DNA from: Armatimonadaceae bacterium | Lineage (GTDB): Bacteria > Armatimonadota > Armatimonadia > Armatimonadales > Armatimonadaceae | Reading direction: 5' to 3' | Assembly (NCBI GenBank): GCA_030447685.1 | Contig: JAUJOK010000034.1 | Coordinates: 1 to 57,291, forward strand | DNA length: 57,291 bases | Shown: one piece after another, positions 8,186-16,955 of the stretch | Layout of the letters: every line of letters begins with the position of its first letter | Numbering within the stretch: the first letter of the stretch is position 1 | Translations under genes and position numbers: made by a program | The notes under the pieces: model-generated | Told to the model about the DNA's origin: nothing | Seen by the model: the letters and a program-made list of their open reading frames with translations, nothing else | The model's database searches: none

Positions 8186-8650
8186 CTATTGTACCTTTTC
8201 CAGGGGACGCCCCAGCAGTCGCCGCTCGATATCGCGCATCCGCTCCGCGCCCGCTTCGGTTTCGTCCTCATGCCCAAGAAGGTGCAGAATTCCATGAATC
8301 AGCAGCAGCGCCAACTCCTCGTCCAGTGTCCATTCCCGCGCCTGAGCCTGACGCGCCGCCGTATCGAGCGAGATCACGACATCGCCCAGCAGGTCTTCTT
8401 CCGCTGCGTTTGGAGCGGGCGTCTCTTCCTGCGGCCAGGAAAGAACGTCCGTGGCCCTGTCCACCCCGCGCCAGGCTCGGTTCAACGCGTGGATGTGCGG
8501 ATCGTCCGTAAGAACCACACTCACTTCCGCCCCGAATCTACCGGCTTCGCGAACCAGTTTTTCGGCCATTGTCCGGGCCAGAATAAGCGGAAGCGGTTCC
8601 GTCACCGCCGCCGCTGCCGCTGCCCCTTCCGTTCGAACCGTCATTTCCAT
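8186..8650 (-). CDS. ybeY: Endoribonuclease YbeY (rRNA maturation factor)
   Basis: Zinc-dependent endoribonuclease of 16S rRNA 3' maturation and ribosome quality control. The H-x3-H-x5-H zinc motif is seen in HGILHLLGHEDE, and ATDVLSWPQEE and DVVISLDTA are typical. Length 154. The N-terminal part overlaps the 3' end of the upstream HD gene by 113 bp on the same strand; the HD protein's Gly/Ser-rich tail in this overlap looks unselected, so YbeY is probably the constrained frame there. Four bases separate it from the kinase/PAP2 gene, indicating an operon. Confidence 0.92.
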   Translation of the reverse strand: MEMTVRTEGAAAAAAVTEPLPLILARTMAEKLVREAGRFGAEVSVVLTDDPHIHALNRAWRGVDRATDVLSWPQEETPAPNAAEEDLLGDVVISLDTAARQAQAREWTLDEELALLLIHGILHLLGHEDETEAGAERMRDIERRLLGRPLEKVQ

Positions 8651-11003
8651 GCGTCGTGGATTCTTTAAGAAGACCGCCCGCCGCCGGTATCTCCACGGTC
8701 GCCGTTAAAGCGCCGGTAAGAGCCTCTTCGGGAAATGTCGCCAGCGCCGCCGCCGCCAAAGGTGCCGGTGCGGGCTTCACCGACAGGGGCCGAGGAGCGG
8801 CAGAGGCGCTCGGATATTCGATACGAGCATGCAGCGTCGCCGACAGCAGGCGCGTAAAAACATCCTGAATCTGCTTCAAGTCGCGCAGCGTCAGGTCGCA
8901 GTCGTCCAACTGCCCATCCGCCCGCTTATCCTCCACCATGCCGCGCACGAAGTCGGCGATACGGGCCGGGGTCGGCTTGTCGAGAGTGCGCGACGCCGCT
9001 TCCACGCTGTCGGCAAGCATCAGGATCGCGGCTTCCTTGGTTTGCGGCTTCGGCCCGGCGTATCGGAACTGCGCTTCCAGCGTCGGGTCATGCACCCCGC
9101 CTGTCGCCCGGTGATAGAAATACTTCATCAGCGACGTTCCGTGGTGCTGCCGGATCACGTCGCGCACATGGGGCGGCAGTCCCACCTCCTCGGCGATCTC
9201 CAGACCCTCCTTGACATGGGAGGTCAAAACCAGCGCGGACATCGAAGGGCTGAGGCGGTCATGGATGTTTTCGGCGTTCGCCTGGTTCTCGATAAAGAAC
9301 TGGGGGCGGCTCATCTTACCCAGATCGTGGTAGTACGCGGCGACACGCACCAGCAGTCCGTCCGCCCCGATAGCCTCGGCGGCGGCGTGGGCAAGGTTCC
9401 CCACCATGAGCGAGTGCGCGTAGGTGCCCGGCACCCGCATGCGGAACTCCTGCAAAATCGGGGTGGCCGGGTCGGAAAGCTCTAAGAGGCGCAGATGGGT
9501 GGTAATGCCGAACGGTCTTTCGAAAACGGCGACGCCCATCCAGAACAGAACCAGCGCGAACAGCCCGGAGATAACACCCCACAGCGCGCCGCTCATCAGT
9601 TCGCCGCCGGTGTCCCCTTCGATCTGGCCGATCAGCACGATCAAAAGCGCGTTCGCGCCGCACAGATACATGGTGGCGCGCAATAAGTCGCCCCGGTTCC
9701 GCAGCGTTGCCACGGAAACGATACCGACCAGCGAGGAGCCGAGCGTAATGACGGTGAAACGCAACTCGTTATTGAGCAGCAGCCCCGACGCCACGGAAAG
9801 CAGGGCGACAATCAGCGTCGCCACACCCGGCGACAAAAGCAGGGCGATAGCCATGCCCGCCGAAGCGACGCACATCATGCCCAGATAGCCGAAATGGACG
9901 CCGGAAAACGGCAGACCCAGCAGCGTCGAGCCAACTTTGATGCCGACGACACTTATGAGGGACAGCAGGGCGAGCAGAAAAAGACGCGGCGTGTCCTGGT
10001 ACAGCGTCCGGTGAAACAGGGCCAGATAGACGGCTGTAAGCGTGACCAGCAGAGCGACCAGGACGCAGACGACCATTACGGTCGCGGCATCGAGGCGGGG
10101 GTTTTGCAGGCCCAGCGCCCGGACCTTGTCGATATGCTGACGGGTAACGCGCTCGCCTTTGCGAATTACCACAGAACCGGTGACCAGCCGCCGCACCTGA
10201 GGATCTATAGCTTTTGCCGCCGCCTCGCGCGCCTGCTGTGTTCGCACGCCGTTAAACGTATAGTTGGGCACGAGGGCGGCTTCGGCCACGGCCAAAGCAG
10301 CAGGCCGGAGCGGCGTGGGCAGACGCTGAAGCGTCTCGTCCAGGCTCAAGGCTTCCCGCGCCTGCGCCAGGGAATTGTTCCGGTTCGTGATCTGCCGGGC
10401 CATGGCGCGCTCTACCAGAGCCAGCGACACGCGGCGCGCTTCCAGCCGGGCCTGCGGGGTCTGCCGCATCAAAAGCTTCAGCGGGGCGCGCAGGCCGCCG
10501 ATGCCTAAATCCTGCCGAATCTCCGTGGCGACGCGCGCCGGGTCCGGGTCGAGCGAAGCCGCATCTGCCCCTCCTTTGGGCCGGACACGGCGCTCCAGGG
10601 CGCTGTAAATCTCCCGCACCTTGTATTGCGCGTCGGCGGCGGCGCTGGGCTGATAGTCGAACTGTTCGGGCACCTGCGCTATGGCATCGTCACGCTGCTG
10701 CCGGGCTTCCAGTGTATCTTCGTAGCGCACGGTGCGCGGAGCGATTATGTCCCGATCCGCAGTATCTCCTTCACGCAGGGAAACGCGGTTGGGCCAGAGG
10801 TGGATGCATAAAAGCAGAGAAAGCAGGACAGCGGTCCCGACGCCGAGACCGGCGCGGGCGGGACGGATGCGGAGCCACCACGGCGGTGCGCCTTCAACGG
10901 TCTTGTCGGCCCGGCGACGCGCGGACGAGGAAAGGACGCGACGGCGCTTGCGCCGCCAGGGTGGCTGAAGATTGGAAAACAGTCTCTTCATACGACCGGA
11001 CAC
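8538..11003 (-). CDS. pgpH: 7TM-HD family phosphohydrolase (PgpH-type c-di-AMP phosphodiesterase)
   Basis: An 821-residue membrane protein: N-terminal transmembrane helix (about residues 52-72), a large extracytoplasmic 7TMR-HDED domain, seven membrane helices (about 320-510), then a cytoplasmic HD domain with AAYYHDLGKMSRPQFF (HD near residue 555), HDRLSPSMSAL, and VIRQHHGTSLMKYFY. Characterised PgpH proteins hydrolyse cyclic di-AMP. The gene order PgpH-YbeY-DgkA is conserved in many bacteria. The Pro/Ala- and Gly/Ser-rich C-terminal tail (last about 75 residues) extends into ybeY. Start is GTG 11003 or ATG 10991; neither has a strong ribosome site. Confidence 0.92.
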   Translation of the reverse strand: MSGRMKRLFSNLQPPWRRKRRRVLSSSARRRADKTVEGAPPWWLRIRPARAGLGVGTAVLLSLLLCIHLWPNRVSLREGDTADRDIIAPRTVRYEDTLEARQQRDDAIAQVPEQFDYQPSAAADAQYKVREIYSALERRVRPKGGADAASLDPDPARVATEIRQDLGIGGLRAPLKLLMRQTPQARLEARRVSLALVERAMARQITNRNNSLAQAREALSLDETLQRLPTPLRPAALAVAEAALVPNYTFNGVRTQQAREAAAKAIDPQVRRLVTGSVVIRKGERVTRQHIDKVRALGLQNPRLDAATVMVVCVLVALLVTLTAVYLALFHRTLYQDTPRLFLLALLSLISVVGIKVGSTLLGLPFSGVHFGYLGMMCVASAGMAIALLLSPGVATLIVALLSVASGLLLNNELRFTVITLGSSLVGIVSVATLRNRGDLLRATMYLCGANALLIVLIGQIEGDTGGELMSGALWGVISGLFALVLFWMGVAVFERPFGITTHLRLLELSDPATPILQEFRMRVPGTYAHSLMVGNLAHAAAEAIGADGLLVRVAAYYHDLGKMSRPQFFIENQANAENIHDRLSPSMSALVLTSHVKEGLEIAEEVGLPPHVRDVIRQHHGTSLMKYFYHRATGGVHDPTLEAQFRYAGPKPQTKEAAILMLADSVEAASRTLDKPTPARIADFVRGMVEDKRADGQLDDCDLTLRDLKQIQDVFTRLLSATLHARIEYPSASAAPRPLSVKPAPAPLAAAALATFPEEALTGALTATVEIPAAGGLLKESTTHGNDGSNGRGSGSGGGDGTASAYSGPDNGRKTGSRSR

Positions 11004-11216
11004 CGCACTGTACTGTGGAAAAGAAGAGCTGCCGGCTTTGCGGGCAACGGGCGTTGTCCGCGCGCGGCAGGAGACGAGTGCGTGTAAAACGGTCCCTCGG
11101 GCAGCGCCTTCTTATTCATCGCATGTTCGGCGGCGGGCGGCGCTCATCCTGAAGGTCTTTTGGCAAAAACGGTGCGCGTTCCACCAGGTTTCCCTTGCGG
11201 AATTACGGTGCTTCGC

Positions 11217-11411
11217 TTAACGCTCTTCGGCAGCGTTCTGCTTGATCTTGCGGCGACGCGCGGCTTCTGCCTTGCGCTTTTTGTCGCTGGGCTTCTCGTA
11301 ATACTCGTGTGCGCGTGCCTGCTTGAGTGTGCCGTCCTGCTGAAGCTGCTTTTTAAAGCGCTTGAGCGCGGCGTCCAGCGGCTCGCCCTGTTTGACGATA
11401 ACCTGTGCCAT
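11217..11411 (-). CDS. rpsU: 30S ribosomal protein S21
   Basis: A 64-residue basic protein with the S21 pattern VKQGEPLDAALKRFKKQL and EYYEKPSDKKRKAEAARRRK; it helps position mRNA at the anti-Shine-Dalgarno site. ATG 11411 is chosen over an ATG three codons upstream because AGGAGG is 10 bases from 11411 but directly abuts the other. It has its own consensus promoter (11562-11590). The 213 bp between it and the HD gene downstream show no clear terminator, so read-through into pgpH-ybeY-dgkA is possible. Confidence 0.95.
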   Translation of the reverse strand: MAQVIVKQGEPLDAALKRFKKQLQQDGTLKQARAHEYYEKPSDKKRKAEAARRRKIKQNAAEER

Positions 11412-11561
11412 ATACTTCATCCCTCCTCGCTACTGTGGTCTCGCCCGCCGCCACCGCTGCTGTCAATAGCTGCGGCGCTGCTGCGGGCGGAAAACTCTCC
11501 GGGGTTCAATGCGGAGAAAAACCGCAGTCGCCAGGAGAAACGCGCTACCGTGCCATCCAGC

Positions 11562-11590
11562 ATTATACTGCCTGCCAACCCCTTCGTCAA
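11562..11590 (-). promoter_or_regulatory. Sigma-70 promoter for rpsU
   Basis: On the minus strand, TTGACG (11585-11590), a 17-bp spacer and TATAAT (11562-11567). Expected transcription start near 11555, giving a 5' leader of about 145 nt before the rpsU start. Confidence 0.85.
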
Positions 11591-11624
11591 GCCGATACCC
11601 GAGTTGGAAAGCAGGCAGGGGCGG

Positions 11625-13349
11625 TTACGTCGCCGGGCGCATATCGTGCAGGCTGAGTTCGATACTGGTGCGCCCGTTCCATTCGTTGATTTTAGGCGTA
11701 TACGCGATGTCCACCTCGTCGCCGGAAGTCAGCTTGTCCACCCAATCGCCGTTGCTGAACCAGATCGCCTTGAGCGGCAGGGCCAAGCCGGGCAGGCGGG
11801 CATCCATGCGGAAATGTTTACCGTCGCCGCCCATGCGCCGGGGGGCAAGCGCCATCGCGCCGCGCGTGACAAAGACCGGCTCCGGGTTCTCACGCCCGAA
11901 CGGGGCCAGAAGCTCCATCTGCTCCACGACCGGAAATGTCCACTCGCCGCCCTCCACCTCGGCATCCACGGCAAGCTCCGGGGTAACGGGTTCGAGGGAA
12001 ACAACGCCGTCCGCCAGATCGTGCAGACGATCTGTGAAGGCTTCCAGGTTCGCGCTGGGCAGCGAAACGCCTGCCGAAGCGGAATGGCCCCCAAAGCGGC
12101 CCAGCAGATCGGCGCAGGCATGGAAGGCGGTGTGCAGATTGAAGTCGCCGTAGGAGCGCGCCGAGCCATGATAGTGGTCGGTCTCCTTGTCGTAGCTGAG
12201 CAGCACGACCGGGCGGCGGCACTGCTCGGCGATGCGTGCGGCGGCGATACCGACTACCGACTTGCCCCATCGCTCGCGCGCCAGCACCAGGACGCGGCGG
12301 TTTTCATGCGCGGGCAGCAGCGCTTCCGCCATCGCCTCGGTCGTAACGCGGCTGGTTTCCTCGCGGGTCTTGTCGTGCAGGGCGGCAAGCTGAACGGCAA
12401 GCTGCTCCGCCTCGTCCGGGTCTTTGGTAATCAGCAGGCGATACGCCAGGTCGGCGTCATCCATCCGGCCCGCCGCGTTCAGGCGCGGCCCCAGAGTCCA
12501 CCCGATGTTATGGGCGCTCAGCGTCTTGCCCAGCAGGTTGGTGGAAAGAAGCAGCGCCCGCAGGCCCGCCTTCTTGCCCTCCGCCAGCGCACGCAGTCCA
12601 TGCGCGACGAAAATCCGGTTCTCCTCCACCAGCGGCGTCACGTCCGCCACCGTGCCCAGCGCCACCAGATCGAGCGCGTTCAAACGGAAGGAGCGCTGAA
12701 AACGCGGCTGCACGCGGCTAACGAGCGCGTCCAGAACCTTGAAGGCGACACCCGCCCCGCACAGGTGCTTGAACGGGGCGCAGCAGTCGTCGCGATACGG
12801 GTTGACGACGGCGACGGCATCGGGGAGCGTGGGGCCGGGCCGGTGGTGATCGGTGATAACGACATCGAGACCGAGCGTGCGGGCGTGCGCCACGGCTTCG
12901 ATAGCGCAGACGCCGCAGTCGGCGGTAAGGATCAGCGATGCACCCGCCGCTTTCGCGCGCTCGACACCGGGGATCTGTAGATCGTAGCCATCGGCGCGGC
13001 GGGGCACATAGCCGATAACATCCGCGCCGAGCGCGGTCAGGGCGCGCAGGCAGAGCGCCGCCGACGTCACCCCGTCGGCATCATAGTCGCCGTGCAGAAA
13101 GATGCGCTCTCCCCGCTCCAGCGCCAGCGCCAGCCGGTCCACGGCCCTGTCTACGTCGGGAAGACATTGGGGATCGAAGAGATCGTCCAGGGAGGGGTCC
13201 AGAAACCGCCGCGCCGCGTCCGGCTCCGACAGGCGGCGGTTGACCAGAAGCCGCGCGATGATCGGGGGCAGGCCGAGCGCCTGCGCCAGAGAGGCCACCA
13301 GGGCGGAATCAGCCTCCGTCACCCGCCACAATAGGTTCTCTTCACTCAT
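11625..13349 (-). CDS. recJ: Single-stranded-DNA-specific exonuclease RecJ
   Basis: 5'-3' ssDNA exonuclease for recombination, mismatch and base excision repair. 574 residues from ATG 13349 (an in-frame extension to 13466 overlaps the LapA-like gene and lacks family sequence). Motifs: FLHGDYDADGVTSAALC (metal-binding Asp residues), GLDVVITDHHRPG (DHH), the DHHA1 motif FGGHSASAGVSL, and a C-terminal OB-fold (GDEVDIAYTPKINEWNG). The start overlaps the LapA-like stop by 8 bp (ATGAGTGA), so it is coupled to that gene. Confidence 0.95.
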   Translation of the reverse strand: MSEENLLWRVTEADSALVASLAQALGLPPIIARLLVNRRLSEPDAARRFLDPSLDDLFDPQCLPDVDRAVDRLALALERGERIFLHGDYDADGVTSAALCLRALTALGADVIGYVPRRADGYDLQIPGVERAKAAGASLILTADCGVCAIEAVAHARTLGLDVVITDHHRPGPTLPDAVAVVNPYRDDCCAPFKHLCGAGVAFKVLDALVSRVQPRFQRSFRLNALDLVALGTVADVTPLVEENRIFVAHGLRALAEGKKAGLRALLLSTNLLGKTLSAHNIGWTLGPRLNAAGRMDDADLAYRLLITKDPDEAEQLAVQLAALHDKTREETSRVTTEAMAEALLPAHENRRVLVLARERWGKSVVGIAAARIAEQCRRPVVLLSYDKETDHYHGSARSYGDFNLHTAFHACADLLGRFGGHSASAGVSLPSANLEAFTDRLHDLADGVVSLEPVTPELAVDAEVEGGEWTFPVVEQMELLAPFGRENPEPVFVTRGAMALAPRRMGGDGKHFRMDARLPGLALPLKAIWFSNGDWVDKLTSGDEVDIAYTPKINEWNGRTSIELSLHDMRPAT

Positions 13350-13614
13350 GCGCCACGACCACCACGGCTGCCTCCCCGGTCTTTGCTTCCAATGCGGGCT
13401 GGCTCGTCTCAGGTTCGCCAGCCGTTTCTTCTTTTTCTGCTGCCTGCCGCGCCATCTCCAGGTCACGCAGGCGGCCCGCCAGATGAAATTGACGCCGCAA
13501 AGACGCGCTCAGCCCAACGGCAACGCCGCAGACAAACGAAAGGAGAATGACCACCACCAGCGGAACCCACCACCGCAGCCCGAACACCCAGACTGCCACT
13601 TCGGTGCGGTTCAT
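13342..13614 (-). CDS. LapA-like (DUF1049) small membrane protein, N-terminus lost
   Basis: The pattern MNRTEVAVWVFGLRWW, then a hydrophobic helix LVVVILLSFVCGVAVG and a basic/acidic tail, is the DUF1049/LapA family. Family members begin with another helix upstream, and in-frame codons here do encode one (GVLGALILVTAFAL, directly before Met 13614), but upstream of that the frame runs into a GC-rich repeat (13655-13748) and contains no ATG, GTG or TTG before a stop next to the secDF end. The native start seems to have been replaced by the repeat. Translation may begin at ATG 13614, giving a protein with only the second helix. Confidence 0.65.
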   Translation of the reverse strand: MNRTEVAVWVFGLRWWVPLVVVILLSFVCGVAVGLSASLRRQFHLAGRLRDLEMARQAAEKEETAGEPETSQPALEAKTGEAAVVVVAHE

Positions 13615-13654
13615 CAGGGCGAAGGCAGTGACAAGAATCAGCGCGCCCAGAACA

Positions 13655-13748
13655 CCTCTCCCCGGCCCCTCTCCTGCAAGGAAAGGGGAGAAGGAAGCGA
13701 TTCCAGATTCTTTCTTAGCCCCCTCCCCTGCGAGGGGCCGGGGGAGCG
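13655..13748. repeat. GC-rich miniature inverted-repeat element between secDF and lapA
   Basis: CTCCCCGGCCCCTC (13657-13670) is inverted at 13732-13746 with one extra G. The interior contains smaller palindromes of the same composition. It fills the gap between the secDF stop and the first lapA helix. Similar C/G-block palindromes occur at 37546-37575 and around 52221-52250, so this may be a dispersed family. Confidence 0.65.
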
Positions 13749-13760
13749 GTCAGTGAGCGT

Positions 13761-16418
13761 CTACATCCGGCGCTTGCGCCGCGCCGGACCGGGCGGCGAC
13801 ACAGTTGGACGCGAACGCGGCGCATCCGGGGCAGCACCGTTGGAGCCAGTGGATCGGCTCTGCCCCGGTGCGGACGGTGTCAGCGGCGGGATCGTTCGGC
13901 CCGCAGCGCCCGCCGGAGCCGGCTGCGGGCTGCCGCCGCGCGTACCGGTCGATGCCAGCGAACCGGCCCCCTTGCGTCCGAAGCGTCGCTCCCAGTCCAC
14001 CACCAGCGGCGCGGCGTTGAAGATGGACGAGTACGTTCCCGCGATGATGCCGATGAACAGGGCGGCGTTCAGCGGACGAATCACCGGCCCGCCGAGCAAC
14101 AGCAGGGCCAGCAGCGTCAGGAAGATCGTGACACTGGTGTTGACCGAGCGCGAGATGGTCTCATTGATGCTCGCGTTGACGAGCGTCTCGAACTCCTCGC
14201 CACGCGCCCGGTTCCGCAGATGTTCGCGAATCCGGTCGAAGATGACGATGGTGTCATGCACCGAGAAGCTGAGCACCGTCAGCGCCGCGGTAACGAACAG
14301 GGTATCGATCTTCCAGTTCAGGAAGTACCCCAGCACGACGAACGTCCCGATAAGGAACGCCACATCGTGAAGCATCGCGATAATAGCGCAGGTGCCGAAC
14401 TTCAGCCCGTTGACGAAGCCGCCCACGGCGAAACGCGACGCCAGGTACAGCAGGATGAAGATCGACGAGAACAGGATCGCGGTGAGGGCGTTCCGGGTCA
14501 GTTCCGTGCTGATGGACGACCCGATGCTCTCGAAGCTCTGCTGGGTGACGCCGTTGAAGCGGGTGTTCAGGGCCGCGACGATGGCATCGGCCTTCTGCTG
14601 GCCGATCTCGGTCTGGCCCGGCTCTTTGGGCAGCCGCAGGAAGACCGTATTGCCCTCGGCGATCTGCGCCACCGGATCGGCCACACCCTGCGCGGCCACA
14701 GCCTGCTCCACCTGTCCGCGCGTCACGCGCTGGTTGAACTTGAGCGTCAACTCCGAGCCGCCGGTAAAGTCGATGCCCGGCTTGAAGCCGCCCATGAAGG
14801 CGAACACCAGCCCCGGCACGATAGCCAGTGCCGACAGGAGATACCACCGATTCCGCTTGCCGACGACGTTCAGGCGCGGCTCCCAGGTGCGGTTGATACC
14901 CCAGGCGCGCAGGTTCTGGCCTGCCTTCGTCCGTATCACCAGCAGCAGAATGCTCCGCGTAACCGTAATCGCCGTGAACATCGAGATCGCGACACCGATA
15001 AGCAGCGTCAGCGCGAAGCCGCGCACCGGCCCGGTTCCGAAGTTGTACAGAAACAGCGACGTGATCGCCGTGCAGAAGTTCGCGTCGAAGATGGCGCTGA
15101 AGGCGCGGCTGAAGCCCGCCTCAACAGCGGAGCGCAGCGGCCTGCCCGCCCGCAATTCCTCTTTCGTCCGCTCGAATATCAGCACGTTAGCGTCCACCGC
15201 CATGCCCACCGACAGGATAAAGCCCGCGATGCCCGGCAGCGTGAAGGTGACGGGGATACTGACGAAAACAGCGTAGGTGAACAGCGTATACAAAAGAAGC
15301 GCGGCACAGGCTACCAGGCCCGGCAGCATGTAGTACCAGGCCATGAAGACCAGTACCGCCCCCAGCCCGACAATACCGGCAACCAATCCCTGGCGCACCG
15401 CATCCTGGCCGAGCGTCGGCTCGATGGACTGCTGCTGAACGACCTTGAGCGGCACGGGCAGCGCGCCTCCGTTCAGCAGATTCGCCAGCCGCTGCGCGCT
15501 TTCGATGGTCGGGAAGGGTGAAATCTGCGCCCTGCCGTTTAAAATCGGATTTTCGATGTTCGGGGCCTGGAGAATCTGGCCGTCCAGATAGATCATCAGA
15601 ATCTCGTTGACGTGTTCGCGTGTGAAGTCCGCGAACTTGCGCGTCCCTTCCGCGTTGAACTCCAGTTCCACGAGAGCCTGGCCCGCGCCGGACGGGTTGA
15701 AGCTGGCCCGCGAGGTGGATTTCAGATCGCTTCCCGTCAGCTTGAGCTGGGCCTTCCCCAGAAACTCGTTGAAATTTTGAAGTTCCTGGTTCAGCCCGGC
15801 AACCTTCGCCGCATCTTCCTGGGTCAGCGTCACCGCCGGCAGCCCGGCGGCGGCGCTAAGCTCGTTCAGCGGGGCCGGCAGCGTGACCTGGGTTGTGGCG
15901 GTCTTGGCCGCCGCGCCCCGGTCGAGCATCTCTTTTAACGCCAGATTGATGTAAAAGGGATCGCGGAAGGTAGCTTTGGTCTGATGGTCCGTGACGGTCC
16001 ACTCGTTGCGGGTCTCGGACTCCGACTTGAATTCGTACCGCCCGAACTGGTTGCGCAACGTTTTCCAGTCCTGATGATAAAAAAACTGAAGCTGCGCGGT
16101 GTTTTGAAGCTGCGCGATGATCTCGCGGTCGTTCTGGACGCTGGGAAGCTCCACGACATATTGCTTGTTGCCTTTGGGGGCGATCACCGGCTCGGAGACA
16201 CCGTTTGCATCGACGCGCTTGCGGATGATGTTCTCCACCGCGCGCTTCGTGTCGTCATTCCATTGCTGACCCTGGGGCAGCTTATCTGTCTGCGCTTCCA
16301 GCACCACGCGCGCGCCGCCCCGAATGTCCAGGCCGAGCTTGGGGCGCGCGAGGAACGCCGTGACTGCGGCTGCAACGGTCAGGGCAAATATGACTAAGGC
16401 CAATCGTTCGGGCTTCAA
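13761..16418 (-). CDS. secDF: Fused protein translocase subunit SecDF
   Basis: Proton-driven accessory to SecYEG export. One 885-residue chain has both halves: SecD (GLDIRGGARVVLEAQ near residue 30, long periplasmic domain to about 330, then helices with FILSVGMAVDANVLIFER) and SecF (PGIDFTGGSELTLKF near 550, TVLSFSVHDTIVIFDRIRE). The last about 75 residues are a Pro/Ser/Gly-rich tail ending in basic residues. Start is TTG 16418 with AAGGAG upstream. The start region including ribosome site is tandemly duplicated (16377-16488), but the distal copy is out of frame. A consensus promoter lies about 240 bp upstream. Confidence 0.96.
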   Translation of the reverse strand: MKPERLALVIFALTVAAAVTAFLARPKLGLDIRGGARVVLEAQTDKLPQGQQWNDDTKRAVENIIRKRVDANGVSEPVIAPKGNKQYVVELPSVQNDREIIAQLQNTAQLQFFYHQDWKTLRNQFGRYEFKSESETRNEWTVTDHQTKATFRDPFYINLALKEMLDRGAAAKTATTQVTLPAPLNELSAAAGLPAVTLTQEDAAKVAGLNQELQNFNEFLGKAQLKLTGSDLKSTSRASFNPSGAGQALVELEFNAEGTRKFADFTREHVNEILMIYLDGQILQAPNIENPILNGRAQISPFPTIESAQRLANLLNGGALPVPLKVVQQQSIEPTLGQDAVRQGLVAGIVGLGAVLVFMAWYYMLPGLVACAALLLYTLFTYAVFVSIPVTFTLPGIAGFILSVGMAVDANVLIFERTKEELRAGRPLRSAVEAGFSRAFSAIFDANFCTAITSLFLYNFGTGPVRGFALTLLIGVAISMFTAITVTRSILLLVIRTKAGQNLRAWGINRTWEPRLNVVGKRNRWYLLSALAIVPGLVFAFMGGFKPGIDFTGGSELTLKFNQRVTRGQVEQAVAAQGVADPVAQIAEGNTVFLRLPKEPGQTEIGQQKADAIVAALNTRFNGVTQQSFESIGSSISTELTRNALTAILFSSIFILLYLASRFAVGGFVNGLKFGTCAIIAMLHDVAFLIGTFVVLGYFLNWKIDTLFVTAALTVLSFSVHDTIVIFDRIREHLRNRARGEEFETLVNASINETISRSVNTSVTIFLTLLALLLLGGPVIRPLNAALFIGIIAGTYSSIFNAAPLVVDWERRFGRKGAGSLASTGTRGGSPQPAPAGAAGRTIPPLTPSAPGQSRSTGSNGAAPDAPRSRPTVSPPGPARRKRRM

Positions 16419-16488
16419 AAACGTCTCCTTGGGTCAGGGCAAATATGACTAAGGCCAATCGTTCGGGCTTCAAAAACGTCTCCTTGGG
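16377..16488. repeat. Tandem duplication, period 55 bp, over the secDF start
   Basis: Bases 16377-16433 equal 16432-16488 (57 bp sharing a 2-bp overlap). Each copy contains AAGGAG and the TTG start with the first 13-14 codons of secDF. The upstream copy would translate a different frame after its end because 55 is not a multiple of three. Confidence 0.95.
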
Positions 16489-16574
16489 ATTAAATCTGCA
16501 TCTAATAGACGGTACTGTTTACAGGGAACGTGGGTTCCGACCTCGCCCCTGTCACGGCTGCTCCCAAACGGATG

Positions 16575-16602
16575 CGCGCCCCACGCGGGTTCGTGGGGCG
16601 CG
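16575..16602 (-). promoter_or_regulatory. Strong hairpin in the secDF mRNA leader
   Basis: CGCGCCCCACG (16575-16585) and CGTGGGGCGCG (16592-16602) form a perfect 11-bp stem with a 6-base loop, about 50 nt into the predicted secDF leader. No T tract follows on the minus strand, so it is not an ordinary terminator for that strand. Confidence 0.6.
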
Positions 16603-16655
16603 GTGGGAAAATCATATTTGAGAATCGTCCGGCGAGACACCGAAAATGTCAGTGA

Positions 16656-16684
16656 ATTATACGTCGCGCTCCGGGCGTTGTCAA
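16656..16684 (-). promoter_or_regulatory. Consensus sigma-70 promoter for secDF
   Basis: Minus strand: TTGACA (16679-16684), 17-bp spacer, TATAAT (16656-16661), a perfect match to consensus. The transcript would start near 16649, leaving a leader of about 230 nt before the TTG at 16418. Confidence 0.88.
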
Positions 16685-16728
16685 GAAAACGCCGGGCGCG
16701 CTCGTGGTTAGCGATTGGCTTGCCGCGA

Positions 16729-16737
16729 TGGTATAAT
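16729..16737 (+). promoter_or_regulatory. Extended -10 promoter for the S41 peptidase pair
   Basis: TGGTATAAT fits the TGnTATAAT extended -10 pattern; the -35 region is poor (TTAGCG at 18 bp). It faces right, away from the secDF promoter, toward the S41 genes that start at 16956. Confidence 0.6.
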
Positions 16738-16955
16738 ACGTGCACTTCCGATACCGGTAACACGTACGAAAGCGTAAGTACGAAAACAAGGGAACTTTGG
16801 CGGGACGTGTCCCGTCTTCTTCTTTAATATTACGAATATTACGGGCTGAAGCCTTTCCGGAAGGCCGATTATCACTCATCGCGGATGTTATACCGGACGT
16901 TTCCGCCGCCGAAGAAGCAGCAGCGGCGGGCGTTTCGGGGGAAGGTTAACAAACA

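Noticed and set aside
11160..12980. Long open frames antisense to recJ, secDF, the MrfA-like helicase and other GC-rich genes, some over 400 codons
   Set aside because: They mirror the codon bias of the true genes, have Arg/Gln/His-rich composition, no ribosome sites and no family motifs; the sense strand carries clear conserved domains.
16470..16763. A 97-codon minus-strand frame upstream of secDF as a leader gene
   Set aside because: It starts upstream of the consensus promoter's start point, so it could not be translated from that transcript, and it has no ribosome site.
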